From the NCBI RefSeq assembly GCF_900141795.1, contig NZ_FSRE01000002.1, positions 434,001 through 498,000 on the forward strand: a stretch of 64,000 bases of DNA. The letters run 5' to 3'. The notes beneath the pieces are model-generated. The model was not told the DNA's origin. It saw nothing but the letters and a program-made list of their open reading frames with translations, and did no database searches. This document shows, piece after piece, positions 25,866-34,998 of the stretch. Every line of letters starts with the position of its first letter. Position 1 is the stretch's first letter. Source of the stretch: Sulfurivirga caldicuralii (lineage in GTDB: Bacteria > Pseudomonadota > Gammaproteobacteria > Thiomicrospirales > Thiomicrospiraceae). Both the position numbers and the translations under genes were made by a program.

Positions 25866-27086
25866 ATGAGCAGCTTTCTTGGTGTAGGCAACCTGGTACT
25901 GGACACCATTCTGACGACCAGCCACTTTCCAGCTGAAAACGAGGAAATGCGGGCAGAGGCGCGCCAGCTGCAGCCCGGCGGCAATGCGGCCAACACCCTC
26001 TATGTTCTCAAGCAACTTGGACATGAGTGCGCCCTTGCCAGCGCTATTGCCGTGGACGACAGCGGACGCAAGCTGCTCAAGGCCGTCAGTGACCGCGGTA
26101 TTGATACATCGCTGTGTCAGAAACGCCTCAAGGGGGCTACGCCAACCAGCTACGTACTGGTCAACAAGGAAAACGGCAGCCGCACCATCGTGCACTACCG
26201 CGATCTGGCCGAACTGGACTTCGAGCACTTCGCCAGGCAAGAAATCGAGCGTTTTGACTGGCTCCACTTTGAAGGTCGCAATGTGGACAACCTCAAAGGC
26301 ATGCTCAATATCGCCCGCACATTCTGCCCGAATACGCCTATCAGCCTCGAGCTGGAAAAGCCGCGCGATGGTATCGAAGCGCTCTTTGGCGTGCCCAATC
26401 TTATTATTATCGCGCGACACTATGCTAACGATACGGGATTGGCGGATGCAGAAGCGGCTATCGAGCATGTGCGCACCTTTGCGCCTCAAGCCACACTCGT
26501 CTGCACCTGGGGCAGTGATGGCGCCTGGTTTGCCTCACCGGGGAATCCCATTCGGCACCAGCCAGCCATTCCTGTTCCCCGCGTTGTGGACACACTGGGG
26601 GCCGGCGACACCTTTAATGCCGGACTTTTGCATAAACTGGCAGAAGGCGCCCCCATTGATGAGGCCGTCCGCTTTGCCGCAGAGCTGGCGGCACGCAAGA
26701 TTCGCCAGCAGGGTTTTGATAATCTGCTCGCTCCTTTAGCGGATGACCAGCCACTGACGCATGTGGACAATGTCACCAACGCCCGCGCCACCATTGCGCG
26801 CGTCCCTGGCAAGGAGTTCAGCGTCATTCTCATCAAGGATGGTGAAGGGAAAATCCGCGCGTGGGTCAACAACTGCCCGCATCAGCATGTTCCGCTCAAC
26901 GAAGCCTACAAGGTGGACGTCAATCCCTTTACCCAAACCATGAAATGCTCAGTGCACGATGCCTGGTTCAAGGTGGATGATGGGGAATGTGTCGAAGGCC
27001 CCTGTTACGGCGATCACCTGACGCCCTTCCCTATCCGCATTGATGAGGACGGCAATATCTATGCCGATACGTCCGAAAGCGACTGA
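25866..27086 (+). CDS. PfkB-family sugar kinase fused to a Rieske [2Fe-2S] domain
   Basis: Residues 1-300 are a ribokinase/ketohexokinase-like kinase: GGNAANTLYVLKQLG near residue 40 and the catalytic anion-hole motif DTLGAGDTFNAG near 243. Residues 310-406 form a Rieske domain with CPH (Cys337, His339) and CSVH (Cys361, His364), the C-x-H and C-x2-H ligand sets, followed by the GPC turn. The two parts are in one frame with no break. A kinase would transfer phosphate from ATP to a sugar; the Rieske cluster would handle electrons or sense redox, and the reason to join them is unclear. The start at MSSFLGVGN is chosen because the kinase fold begins there; the frame is open 44 codons further up. 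Confidence 0.88.
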   Translation: MSSFLGVGNLVLDTILTTSHFPAENEEMRAEARQLQPGGNAANTLYVLKQLGHECALASAIAVDDSGRKLLKAVSDRGIDTSLCQKRLKGATPTSYVLVNKENGSRTIVHYRDLAELDFEHFARQEIERFDWLHFEGRNVDNLKGMLNIARTFCPNTPISLELEKPRDGIEALFGVPNLIIIARHYANDTGLADAEAAIEHVRTFAPQATLVCTWGSDGAWFASPGNPIRHQPAIPVPRVVDTLGAGDTFNAGLLHKLAEGAPIDEAVRFAAELAARKIRQQGFDNLLAPLADDQPLTHVDNVTNARATIARVPGKEFSVILIKDGEGKIRAWVNNCPHQHVPLNEAYKVDVNPFTQTMKCSVHDAWFKVDDGECVEGPCYGDHLTPFPIRIDEDGNIYADTSESD

Positions 27087-27100
27087 AAGCGTGAATTACA

Positions 27101-27121
27101 AAGGGGGTCCCCGACTTTTTT
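27101..27121. repeat. Dispersed 20-bp repeat, copy 4
   Basis: Inverted relative to copies 1-3: AAGGGGGTCCCCGACTTTTTT, between the kinase-Rieske stop and the rlmB terminator. Confidence 0.85.
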
Positions 27122-27129
27122 GAAAGCAC

Positions 27130-27157
27130 AAAAAAAGCCCGCTGCAAGAAGCGGGCT
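27130..27157 (-). terminator. Intrinsic terminator of rnr-rlmB
   Basis: Read leftward: perfect 8-bp stem AGCCCGCT/AGCGGGCT with a 6-base loop, followed by seven T, 25 bases behind rlmB. Confidence 0.9.
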
Positions 27158-27181
27158 GCTCAGAAGGCAAAAATGGCCCTT

Positions 27182-27919
27182 TCAGGCATAGCGACGCTGC
27201 CGCAGGGTTTCATAGAGCGCAACCCCGGCAGCAACGGAAACATTGAGGCTTTCCACGCTGCCCACCATGGGCAGCGCACAGATAAAGTCACACTGCTCTC
27301 GCGTCAGGCGGCGCAGCCCCTTTCCTTCCGCACCCAACACCAGGCCCACGGGACCGGTGAGATCCTGCTGAAACAACACCGTATCCGTCTCGCCCGCCAG
27401 GCCCACCAGCCATAGACCAGCCTCCTTGGCGGCTTCCATGGCGCGGGCCAAGTTGTTGACCGCAATGACGGGTATGGTTTCGGCCGCACCGCTGGCCACC
27501 TTGCGCACCACCGGTGTCACCCCGACAGACTGATGCTTGGGGATGACGATGGCCTGAGCACCTGTGGCATCACACGTGCGCAAAATGGCGCCCAGATTGT
27601 GGGGATCCTGCACTTCATCGAGAAAAACGATGAGGGGCTGTTCAACGGAACCGATCAACTCGGGCAAGTCGGTCTCAGTGAAGCGGGGAGAAGCGCTTTT
27701 GGCCAGCTCCGCCACCACACCCTGGTGAACCCCTTCGAAGCGTTCGAAAAAGCGGCGGTCGGCAAAATCGACAGTGATGCCCTGCTTTTGCGCCAGCTGC
27801 TGCAGTTTCTGCTGACGGGTATTGAGCCGCCCACGCCCCATGACCAGGCGGCAAACCCCCTGTCCGCCCTGCTTGAGCAGCTTTTCAACAGCATGCAGGC
27901 CGTAAACCCAGTCGCTCAT
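27182..27919 (-). CDS. rlmB: 23S rRNA (guanosine2251-2'-O)-methyltransferase RlmB
   Basis: This SpoU/TrmH-family protein of 245 residues has an N-terminal substrate-binding domain (YGLHAVEKLLKQG) and a knotted methyltransferase domain with motif 1 LDEVQDPHNLGAILRTCDATGA, motif 2 LGAEGKGLRRL and motif 3 MVGSVESLNVSVAAGVALYE. It methylates G2251 in the peptidyl-transferase loop. The start overlaps the rnr stop by 4 bases, the rnr-rlmB pairing seen in many gammaproteobacteria. Confidence 0.95.
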   Translation of the reverse strand: MSDWVYGLHAVEKLLKQGGQGVCRLVMGRGRLNTRQQKLQQLAQKQGITVDFADRRFFERFEGVHQGVVAELAKSASPRFTETDLPELIGSVEQPLIVFLDEVQDPHNLGAILRTCDATGAQAIVIPKHQSVGVTPVVRKVASGAAETIPVIAVNNLARAMEAAKEAGLWLVGLAGETDTVLFQQDLTGPVGLVLGAEGKGLRRLTREQCDFICALPMVGSVESLNVSVAAGVALYETLRQRRYA

Positions 27920-30351
27920 GCCTGTGCCCTGGGCTTCCGTGTCCGCTTGCGACGCGGCTTGCGCTTGGGTGCATCCGTCGCCTTTTTATCCGCATCCGCG
28001 CCGCCGACCTGAGCGGCCGCTTTCTTGCTACCACGCCCGCGCCCGCCGCGACGACGAGGCTTGCGCTTTTTCGCCTCCTCATCGCGACCGGCTTCGGCCT
28101 GAGCCTCAGTCACATCACCGGCTTCATTGTCCACCCCCAGCTCATCAGGCGCCTTGAGCAGGCGCAACTCCACCTTGCGCTCGTCCAGATTGACCTGCGC
28201 CACCTGAACCCGCACCGGATCGCCGATACGGAAGCGGCGCCTGGTGCGCTCACCGACCAGACAGTGACGGGCCCGGTCATAGACAAAATAGTCGTCACCC
28301 AGCTCGGTTACATGGACCAGACCTTCCACATACAGCGGCTGCAGTTCCACAAATATGCCGAAATTGGTTACCGCCGAAATGATGCCGTCATACTCGTTGC
28401 CTAAATGGTGGGAGAGGTATTCGCACTTGAGGAAGTTCACCGCATCGCGTGTTGCTTCATCGGCGCGGCGCTCCGTTTCGGAGCAGTGGCCGCCGATCTC
28501 TTCCATACGCGGCAGGTCATAGGGATACAGTTCCTTCTCAAGCACATGGCGCAGGGCACGGTGAATAATCAGGTCCGGGTAGCGACGGATGGGTGAGGTA
28601 AAGTGGGTATAGCAGTCGAAATTCAGACCGAAGTGCCCCTTGTTCTCCGGCTGGTACACTGCCTGATTCATGCTACGCAGCATGACCGTCTGCACCAGGT
28701 TCGCATAGGGCTTGCCTTCCACCTGCTTGAGCACTGCCGCAAAATCGGCTGCAGTGGGCGCATCACCACCCCGCAGCGTCAGGCCAAAGTCGGCCAGGAA
28801 GGTACGCAATTCCTGCAGACGCTCCGGCTTGGGCGGCTCGTGCACGCGGTACAGGATTGGGAAATCAAATTTGGCGAGATGCTTGGCCGCGGCCACATTG
28901 GCCATCAGCATGCACTCCTCGATCAACTTGTGCGCATCGTTGCGGATAACCGGCACGATCTCCTTGATCTTGCGGTTTTCATCAAACTCGATGCGGGTTT
29001 CCACCGTATCAAAGTCCAATACGCCGCGCTGTTCACGCTGCTTGCGCAGCACCTGATACAGTTCGTACAGTTCCTTGACGTGCGGCAAAACCGCTTTCAG
29101 ATCTTCGGAACAGGCGTAATTTTCGTTCGTCAGCGCCTGATAAACCTCGTCATAGGTCAGACGTGCATGGGAATGCATCACCGCCGGGTAAAACTGGCTG
29201 CGGCGCAGTTTGCCCTCTTCGGAAATTTCCATGTCCGCCACCATGCACAGACGATCCACGTGCGGGTTCAGGGAGCACAGCCCATTGGAAAGCTTTTCAG
29301 GCAGCATGGGTACGGTCAGTTGCGGGAAATAGACACTGTTGCCCCGCCGATAGGCATCTTCATCCAGCGCGCTGCCAGGCTGCACATAGTGGGATACGTC
29401 AGCGATGGCCACCACCAGCCGCCAGCCGTTCTTGCGTCGCTTGGCAAATACGGCATCATCAAAGTCCTTGGAATCCACCCCGTCAATGGTCACCAGTGGC
29501 AGATGACGCAAATCCTTGCGCCCCTTCTTCTCCTCCTCAAGCACCGTATCCGGAATCTCATCCAGCTCGGCCAGAGCTTCGGCAGACCACTCATTGGGGA
29601 TGTCATAGGCGTAGATGGCCGACTCGATTTCAAGACCGGGATCCAGATAATCACCCAGCACCTTGATGACACGACCTACGGGACCTGAACGGCGTGTGGG
29701 CTGGCGAATGATTTCTGCCAGAACAACCTGGCCTTCCTTCGCACCCCCCAGGCCGTCGCCGGGGATGAAAAGGTCCTGCGTAATGCGCGGATTGCTGGGC
29801 TGCACCCAGGCCAGTCCGTATTCATCCAGATGCAGACGGCCGAGAATCTTCTGTGTATGGCGACGAATGACTTCGACGATGACACCTTCCTTGCGGCCTC
29901 GCTTGTCCTCGCCGACGACAGAAACCAGCACTTCGTCGCCGTGCAGCACCTTGTGCATTTCATGGGCGGGGATGTAAATGTCCTCTGCACTCACCTCCGG
30001 ATCTTCCGGCACCAGAAAGCCGAAGCCGTCCGGATGGCCAATGATGCGGCCCTTGACCAGATGCATGCGCTTGACGATGCCGTAGGCACCGCGGCGATTG
30101 CGCAGCAGCTGGCCATCGCGCACCATCGCCTTGAGCCGACGTGACAGGCCTTCCAGACGCTCTTCGTCCTCAATACCGAGACGGGCCGCAATCACCTTGA
30201 ATGGAAGCGGCTTTCCTTCTTCCTCGAGAAACTTGAGAATGAATTCACGGCTGGGGACAGGGTTTTCATACTTTTCCGCTTCGCGCTCGGCGTGCGGATC
30301 TGCAGCAATGGGATCAACCTTGCTGCGCTTGTTGTTTTCCTGATCTTGCAT
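27916..30351 (-). CDS. rnr: Ribonuclease R
   Basis: RNase R is the processive 3'-5' exoribonuclease that degrades structured RNA. The 811 residues show an N-terminal winged helix, two cold-shock domains, the RNB catalytic domain with VTIDGVDSKDFDDAVFA (metal-binding Asp cluster), an S1 domain, and a Lys/Arg-rich tail after about residue 760 (KKRKPRRRGGRGRGSKK). The start MQDQENNK is chosen because residues upstream of it are not family-like; the ribosome site there (AAAAGG) is rather distant. The leader upstream holds a long inverted repeat. Confidence 0.95.
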   Translation of the reverse strand: MQDQENNKRSKVDPIAADPHAEREAEKYENPVPSREFILKFLEEEGKPLPFKVIAARLGIEDEERLEGLSRRLKAMVRDGQLLRNRRGAYGIVKRMHLVKGRIIGHPDGFGFLVPEDPEVSAEDIYIPAHEMHKVLHGDEVLVSVVGEDKRGRKEGVIVEVIRRHTQKILGRLHLDEYGLAWVQPSNPRITQDLFIPGDGLGGAKEGQVVLAEIIRQPTRRSGPVGRVIKVLGDYLDPGLEIESAIYAYDIPNEWSAEALAELDEIPDTVLEEEKKGRKDLRHLPLVTIDGVDSKDFDDAVFAKRRKNGWRLVVAIADVSHYVQPGSALDEDAYRRGNSVYFPQLTVPMLPEKLSNGLCSLNPHVDRLCMVADMEISEEGKLRRSQFYPAVMHSHARLTYDEVYQALTNENYACSEDLKAVLPHVKELYELYQVLRKQREQRGVLDFDTVETRIEFDENRKIKEIVPVIRNDAHKLIEECMLMANVAAAKHLAKFDFPILYRVHEPPKPERLQELRTFLADFGLTLRGGDAPTAADFAAVLKQVEGKPYANLVQTVMLRSMNQAVYQPENKGHFGLNFDCYTHFTSPIRRYPDLIIHRALRHVLEKELYPYDLPRMEEIGGHCSETERRADEATRDAVNFLKCEYLSHHLGNEYDGIISAVTNFGIFVELQPLYVEGLVHVTELGDDYFVYDRARHCLVGERTRRRFRIGDPVRVQVAQVNLDERKVELRLLKAPDELGVDNEAGDVTEAQAEAGRDEEAKKRKPRRRGGRGRGSKKAAAQVGGADADKKATDAPKRKPRRKRTRKPRAQA

Positions 30352-30451
30352 TTTGATTCTTAACCTTTTCTTGTTGCAGGATGATTCAATGCTGACCGAA
30401 GTCAGCGAGTGCGCCACACGTCTTGGCCAGACGCGGTCTGCACCGATTTGT

Positions 30452-30517
30452 CACACCCTCCAAAACCTGTCAATTCTTGCAACATGCTGCAAAAAAACAC
30501 AGGTTTTGCAGGGTGTG
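30452..30517. repeat. Long inverted repeat in the rnr leader
   Basis: CACACCCTCCAAAACCTGT and, 28 bases on, ACAGGTTTTGCAGGGTGTG: 19-bp arms with one mismatch. Any rnr transcript starting near 30517 would begin with this stem-loop. Confidence 0.75.
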
Positions 30518-30523
30518 GTCGCG

Positions 30524-30529
30524 ATTATA
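30524..30529 (-). promoter_or_regulatory. Possible -10 element of rnr
   Basis: TATAAT read leftward, directly upstream of the long inverted repeat. No convincing -35 is present; the same bases also read as TATACT rightward. Confidence 0.35.
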
Positions 30530-30560
30530 CTTTATGCACCACGGCATAAAACGGCAGAAC

Positions 30561-30832
30561 ACCTTTGGCATCTGCGCAAAACCTCTGAGTGCGCTCGCGG
30601 TGCAGGCGCGATGGGGTAGATGCAAGGCGCGAGCCGCAGGGTTTGGTGGCTCCAAATCCAAGGCGAGCAACACAGCAAATGCCGCCATCCCGCCGCAATC
30701 CGAAGGGGGCGATTCTGAGCCAGTGCTGCGATGTGGATCGCTGACATGGAATGACCATGCTGCGCTCCCCACGCCTTACCTTGAACCAGAATCGCCACTG
30801 TAGCGACCGTTCAGAGGTTTTGCGGAGGTGCC
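30561..30832. repeat. MITE-like element, copy 1
   Basis: About 272 bases with terminal inverted repeats: GGCATCTGCGCAAAACCTCTGA at the left and, as its reverse complement, GGCACCTCCGCAAAACCTC... at the right, 22 bp with two differences. The interior has no convincing gene. A diverged copy lies at 39588-39867 in the same orientation. It fills most of the gap between rnr and the transglycosylase gene. Confidence 0.72.
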
Positions 30833-30906
30833 CTATCTTTACCTTACACACTTTCCAGTGCGTGGTAGACTGCTGAAGGTGCCTTGTGGAGGAGCATGGA
30901 TGCCGG

Positions 30907-32418
30907 ATGATGAATTTCCGTAAATGGCGCTGGCTATTCGCCTGCCTCCTTTCAGGGTGGCTTGCGGGTGGCCTGGCGCAGGAAGACGAAGCGTATTCAT
31001 TTAATGGGCGCCTGTTGCTGCCTTTTCAAGGGGACCTGCCCGAAATGCAGCAGCGCCGCCTGATTCGCGTACTCGTCAATCCATCACGCACCAACTTTTT
31101 TTTCGAAGGCGATCGCATTCGCGGCATCGAGCATGAACTGCTGAGCCGCTACGAACAATTTCTCAATCGCGGCCCGCGAAAACAGCGCTACCGCATTCAC
31201 CTTATCTATCTGCCCACCCCTTTCAGTGTCGTGCTGGATGGGGTGATAACCGGCAAGGGTGACATCGGTGCGGCCGGGCTGACCATCACCCCTGAACGCG
31301 CCAATCTGGTAGCCTTTACCAAGCCCTATCTCACAGGCATCAATGAGGTACTTGTCACTGCTGCTGATGTACCGCAGCCCAGGCGGCTGGAAGACCTATC
31401 TAACAAGGTGGTGGTTGTGGTGCGTCACAGCAGCTATGCCGCCCATCTGCAGCTCTTCAATCTGGCACTGGGACAGGCTGGCCTGCAGCCCATGGAGGTG
31501 GTTCAGGCCGACCCCACCCTGGAGGCAGAGGATATTCTTGAGCTGGTCAACGAGGGACTCGTGGACTACACCGTTGTGGACAGCCATATCGCTGCGCTGT
31601 GGGAAAAGGTCCTGCCCAATATCCGCGTGCACGAGAATTTCGTGTTTCACTATGGTGGCGAAATCGGCTGGGCAGTGCGCAAGACCAACCCCAAGTTGCT
31701 TCGCTCACTCAATGACTTCATTGAGCGCTATGCCAGGCCGGGCAAACTGCTCAGCAACATTCTCTACAAACGCTACTTTGAAAACACGCGCTGGCTGAAT
31801 CAGGACTTCACGCAAAGCGCCCGGAAAGGCTTCCGGTGCTACAAGCCGTGGCTGCATACTTTTGCAGATTTCTTCGATTTTCCCTGGCATCTGCTGGCTG
31901 CTGTCGCCTATACGGAATCACACCTGAACCCTCGCAAGAGGAGCAGTGCCGGGGCGGTGGGGTTGATGCAGATCAAGCCGGTCATTGCCCGTCAGTTTGG
32001 CATCCGCAATCTGTACGACCCCTATGACAACCTGTTTGCCGGCAGCGCCTATCTGGCCTGGCTACGGGATATCTATTTTGATGAACCCGGCTACACGCCC
32101 GAAGAACGTCTCAATTTTGTGCTAGCCGCCTATAATGCCGGCCCTACCCGCGTTCGCAAACTGCAAAAGGAAGCCGCTGCACGCGGACTCGATCCCTACA
32201 AGTGGTTTTACAACGTGGAAATCGTCGCACGTCAGCGTATTGGGCACGAAACCGTCAATTATGTGGCCCGCGTACGCAAGACCGAAACCGCGCTACGGTT
32301 GATGGAGGCCCTTGAAGAACACCAGCGCCGCGTCAAGCTGAACCTTCTCGCCCGTCAGGACGATACACCCGCACATCAAACCCCTGCGTCAGCAGATGCT
32401 GCCCGTGCAGCTGACTGA
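30907..32418 (+). CDS. MltF-like membrane-bound lytic transglycosylase
   Basis: This 503-residue exported protein has a signal peptide (WRWLFACLLSGWLAGGLAQ), a family 3 solute-binding domain (residues 55-290, LIRVLVNPSRTNFFFEGDRIRGIEHELL) and an SLT transglycosylase domain with catalytic Glu in AYTESHLNP, then GLMQI and AYNAG. It cleaves peptidoglycan between MurNAc and GlcNAc, forming 1,6-anhydro ends. A GGAGG lies about 14 bases before the chosen ATG; the adjacent second ATG or a GTG farther up are alternatives. Its 3' end overlaps the convergent thiI gene by 86 bases. Confidence 0.88.
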   Translation: MMNFRKWRWLFACLLSGWLAGGLAQEDEAYSFNGRLLLPFQGDLPEMQQRRLIRVLVNPSRTNFFFEGDRIRGIEHELLSRYEQFLNRGPRKQRYRIHLIYLPTPFSVVLDGVITGKGDIGAAGLTITPERANLVAFTKPYLTGINEVLVTAADVPQPRRLEDLSNKVVVVVRHSSYAAHLQLFNLALGQAGLQPMEVVQADPTLEAEDILELVNEGLVDYTVVDSHIAALWEKVLPNIRVHENFVFHYGGEIGWAVRKTNPKLLRSLNDFIERYARPGKLLSNILYKRYFENTRWLNQDFTQSARKGFRCYKPWLHTFADFFDFPWHLLAAVAYTESHLNPRKRSSAGAVGLMQIKPVIARQFGIRNLYDPYDNLFAGSAYLAWLRDIYFDEPGYTPEERLNFVLAAYNAGPTRVRKLQKEAAARGLDPYKWFYNVEIVARQRIGHETVNYVARVRKTETALRLMEALEEHQRRVKLNLLARQDDTPAHQTPASADAARAAD

Positions 32419-33790
32419 GCACGCCCTTGTCGCAATAAAGCAGATAACGCTTGCTCGGATCCAGCTCTGCAAAGCGGCGGTTGAGTTGATGAAACGAGAT
32501 CTGCAGCGAAGCTTCGGGCAATGGACGCGCCTGTGCCTGCTCCGGCATGCGGATATCCACCACCACATCCCCGTCTGCCACCGCATTGACCACCGGAACC
32601 GCCTGCTGTGCATTGATATTGGCCACCAGCTCATCCACATTGAAACGCTCGCGCCGTGCGACCGCATCCTCCAGGAGGGAAAAATCGAAGCGTTTTTCCG
32701 CCTCAGCCAGTTTCTTGAAGGACCCATGGGTCACCGGATTGCGTGAAATCACGCCACAGTATTCCGGCATGGTCTCGGCAAATTCACGGGTGCCAATTTG
32801 GTCCGCCAGACGGATGATGTCCGGCTTGTCCATCATGGCGAGTGGACGCAGCACCAGCTTGTCCGTGGCCTGATCGATCAGGGCCAGGTTGCGCAACGTC
32901 TGACTTGACACCTGTGCAACGCTTTCGCCGGTCACTAGTGCGTCCAGCCCCATCTCGTCTGCCACCCGTTCGGCTGCCATCAGCATCAGACGCTTGAGCA
33001 TCACCCCCATGTAGCTGTCGGGAACCTGCGTCAGCAGCCCCTCCACCACACCTTCAAAGGGGACGGAAATGAACCTGACCCGATGGGAACTGCCAAAGCG
33101 CTGCCACAGGTAATAGCTCACCTGCTTCACACCAATATCATGGGCAATACCCCCCAGATTGAAAAACAGGAAGTGGGTCTTGATGCCACGGCGCATGCTC
33201 AGGTAGGACGCCACCGTAGAATCAAACCCGCCCGATACCAGCGACAACGCCTCGCCCTGGGAGCCCAGCGGGTAGCCGCCCAGGCCGGGGAGACGCGCGT
33301 CGATCAGACTCAGGGTATTGTTTTCCACCTCCAGCTCCACACGCACGTCCGGGTGGTGCAGATCGACGCCTGCCGTTTCCCCGGTCCGCAGCAGCGCACC
33401 ACCCACATGGCGCTCGATTTCCTGTGAGGTAAAGACATGCTGCCCCTTGCGCTTCACCCGCACCACAAAAGTCTTGGCACGCACCCGGTCGGCGGCCTGC
33501 TCCACGACAATGCGTGCAATTTCCTCAAGGGAAACCGGATCAAGACGAAACTGCCGTACCCGCAGAACCTGCTCGATACCTGGTGTATGGGTCAGCAGAT
33601 CCTCGGCATCATTGGCATGTGCGTCATCCACCTCCACTTCAATCTTGTCGAGAAAGCGCTTGACCTGTGGCGCCATGTTGCGCTGTAGCAGCATGCGCTT
33701 CAGATTGTCTGCCAGCTGCGCGGTCATTTTCTTTTTGACGCTGGCGCCCTTGATCATGATTTCCGGAAAGAGTTTGACGATATATCGCAT
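32333..33790 (-). CDS. thiI: tRNA 4-thiouridine synthase ThiI
   Basis: ThiI makes 4-thiouridine at tRNA position 8 and helps thiazole synthesis. The 485 residues have a ferredoxin-like/THUMP region, the PP-loop SGGFDSTVAS, the conserved Cys in EYCGVISR and a C-terminal rhodanese domain with the persulfide-carrying Cys in YCDKGVLS. Length equals the E. coli enzyme. The start MRYIVKLFPEIMIKG is the usual family N-terminus. The end overlaps the transglycosylase gene tail-to-tail. Confidence 0.95.
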   Translation of the reverse strand: MRYIVKLFPEIMIKGASVKKKMTAQLADNLKRMLLQRNMAPQVKRFLDKIEVEVDDAHANDAEDLLTHTPGIEQVLRVRQFRLDPVSLEEIARIVVEQAADRVRAKTFVVRVKRKGQHVFTSQEIERHVGGALLRTGETAGVDLHHPDVRVELEVENNTLSLIDARLPGLGGYPLGSQGEALSLVSGGFDSTVASYLSMRRGIKTHFLFFNLGGIAHDIGVKQVSYYLWQRFGSSHRVRFISVPFEGVVEGLLTQVPDSYMGVMLKRLMLMAAERVADEMGLDALVTGESVAQVSSQTLRNLALIDQATDKLVLRPLAMMDKPDIIRLADQIGTREFAETMPEYCGVISRNPVTHGSFKKLAEAEKRFDFSLLEDAVARRERFNVDELVANINAQQAVPVVNAVADGDVVVDIRMPEQAQARPLPEASLQISFHQLNRRFAELDPSKRYLLYCDKGVLSQLHGQHLLTQGFDVRVYRPDGREGSA

Positions 33791-33945
33791 GGGTGTCTCA
33801 AAGGTTATTAGGGAGAGATAGCACATCTGCCGTCGGTCGCCTTGCAGCGGGAATACATCGACCCAAGGTCGATCACCTTTTATTTTGCGGCTTTTTCGGC
33901 TATGCTTTGCAGAATCATTTTAGCTAAATCCAGGAGAAGTTCCCT

Positions 33946-34920
33946 ATGTTGCGTGTCGACGAAATCCTGCGCCGCGATGGTGCATCCGATGAACTGCGCT
34001 CTGTTATCAACCACATTCTGGTCGGTTGCAAGGAAATTGCGCACAAACTGAGCCAGGGCGAGCTGGCCGGCATCCTCGGCTCTACCGAAACCGAAAACGT
34101 ACAGGGTGAAACGCAGAAAAAGCTGGACGTCATCTCCAACGACGTTCTCAAGCATATCCTCAAGCAGGACCCCAACGTGCGCGGCATTGCATCCGAAGAG
34201 GAAGACAACACCGTTGCCGCCAACGATGATGGCAAGTATCTGGTGACCTTCGATCCGCTGGATGGCTCATCCAATATCGATGTAAACCTGTCTGTCGGCA
34301 CCATCTTCTCCATTCTGGAAGCTCAGGGCGAAGGCTCCGGTGACAACATGGAGCTGTTCCTGCAGTCCGGCCGCAACCAGGTTGCTGCCGGTTACGTCCT
34401 GTACGGCCCCTCCGCCATTCTGGTGCTGACTACCGGCAAGGGCGTGAACTTCTTTACGCTGGATCGCCACATCGGTGAATTCGTGCTGACCAAGGAAAAG
34501 GTGTGCATCCCCGAAGACACCAAGGAATTCGCCATCAACATGTCCAACCAGCGCTTCTGGGAAAAGCCCATGCAGGATTACATCAGCCACTGCCTGCAGG
34601 GTGAAGAAGGCCCCCTGGGCAAGCGCTACAACATGCGCTGGGTTGCCTCCATGGTGGCCGAAGTGCACCGCATCCTGGTGCGTGGCGGTATCTTCATGTA
34701 CCCCTGGGACAGCCGCGATCCCGGCAAGGCCGGCAAGCTGCGCCTGATGTACGAAGGCAACCCCATGAGCTTCATCGTCGAGCAGGCCTGCGGCCGCTCC
34801 ACAACGGGGCGCGAAGACATCATGGATATTCAGCCTACGGAAATTCACCAGCGTGTACCGGTGGTTCTGGGCTCGAAGAACGAAGTTGAAACCGTCATGC
34901 GCTACCACCAGGAGGGCTGA
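33946..34920 (+). CDS. fbp: Class I fructose-1,6-bisphosphatase
   Basis: This enzyme hydrolyses fructose 1,6-bisphosphate in gluconeogenesis and the Calvin cycle. It has 324 residues with the metal-site motif FDPLDGSSN (Asp103-Asn110), the acidic cluster SEEEDN and [19 protein letters not shown] near the C-terminus. A good AGGAG site precedes the start. It is followed by a terminator and the pyrophosphatase gene; the pairing with ppa and ppc suggests a central-carbon neighbourhood. Confidence 0.96.
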   Translation: MLRVDEILRRDGASDELRSVINHILVGCKEIAHKLSQGELAGILGSTETENVQGETQKKLDVISNDVLKHILKQDPNVRGIASEEEDNTVAANDDGKYLVTFDPLDGSSNIDVNLSVGTIFSILEAQGEGSGDNMELFLQSGRNQVAAGYVLYGPSAILVLTTGKGVNFFTLDRHIGEFVLTKEKVCIPEDTKEFAINMSNQRFWEKPMQDYISHCLQGEEGPLGKRYNMRWVASMVAEVHRILVRGGIFMYPWDSRDPGKAGKLRLMYEGNPMSFIVEQACGRSTTGREDIMDIQPTEIHQRVPVVLGSKNEVETVMRYHQEG

Positions 34921-34946
34921 ACGCCAACCGGTATTCCATGACATTC

Positions 34947-34970
34947 ACACCCGCGCAAGCGGGTGTTTTT
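34947..34970 (+). terminator. Intrinsic terminator of fbp
   Basis: ACACCCGC-GCAA-GCGGGTGT followed by a run of five T. Confidence 0.9.
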
Positions 34971-34998
34971 CATTTCCTCAAGGCACAAGGAGCTGAGC

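Noticed and set aside
30423-30803. Short open frames inside the MITE-like element
   Set aside because: Frames are not preserved in the second copy, so the element is probably non-coding.
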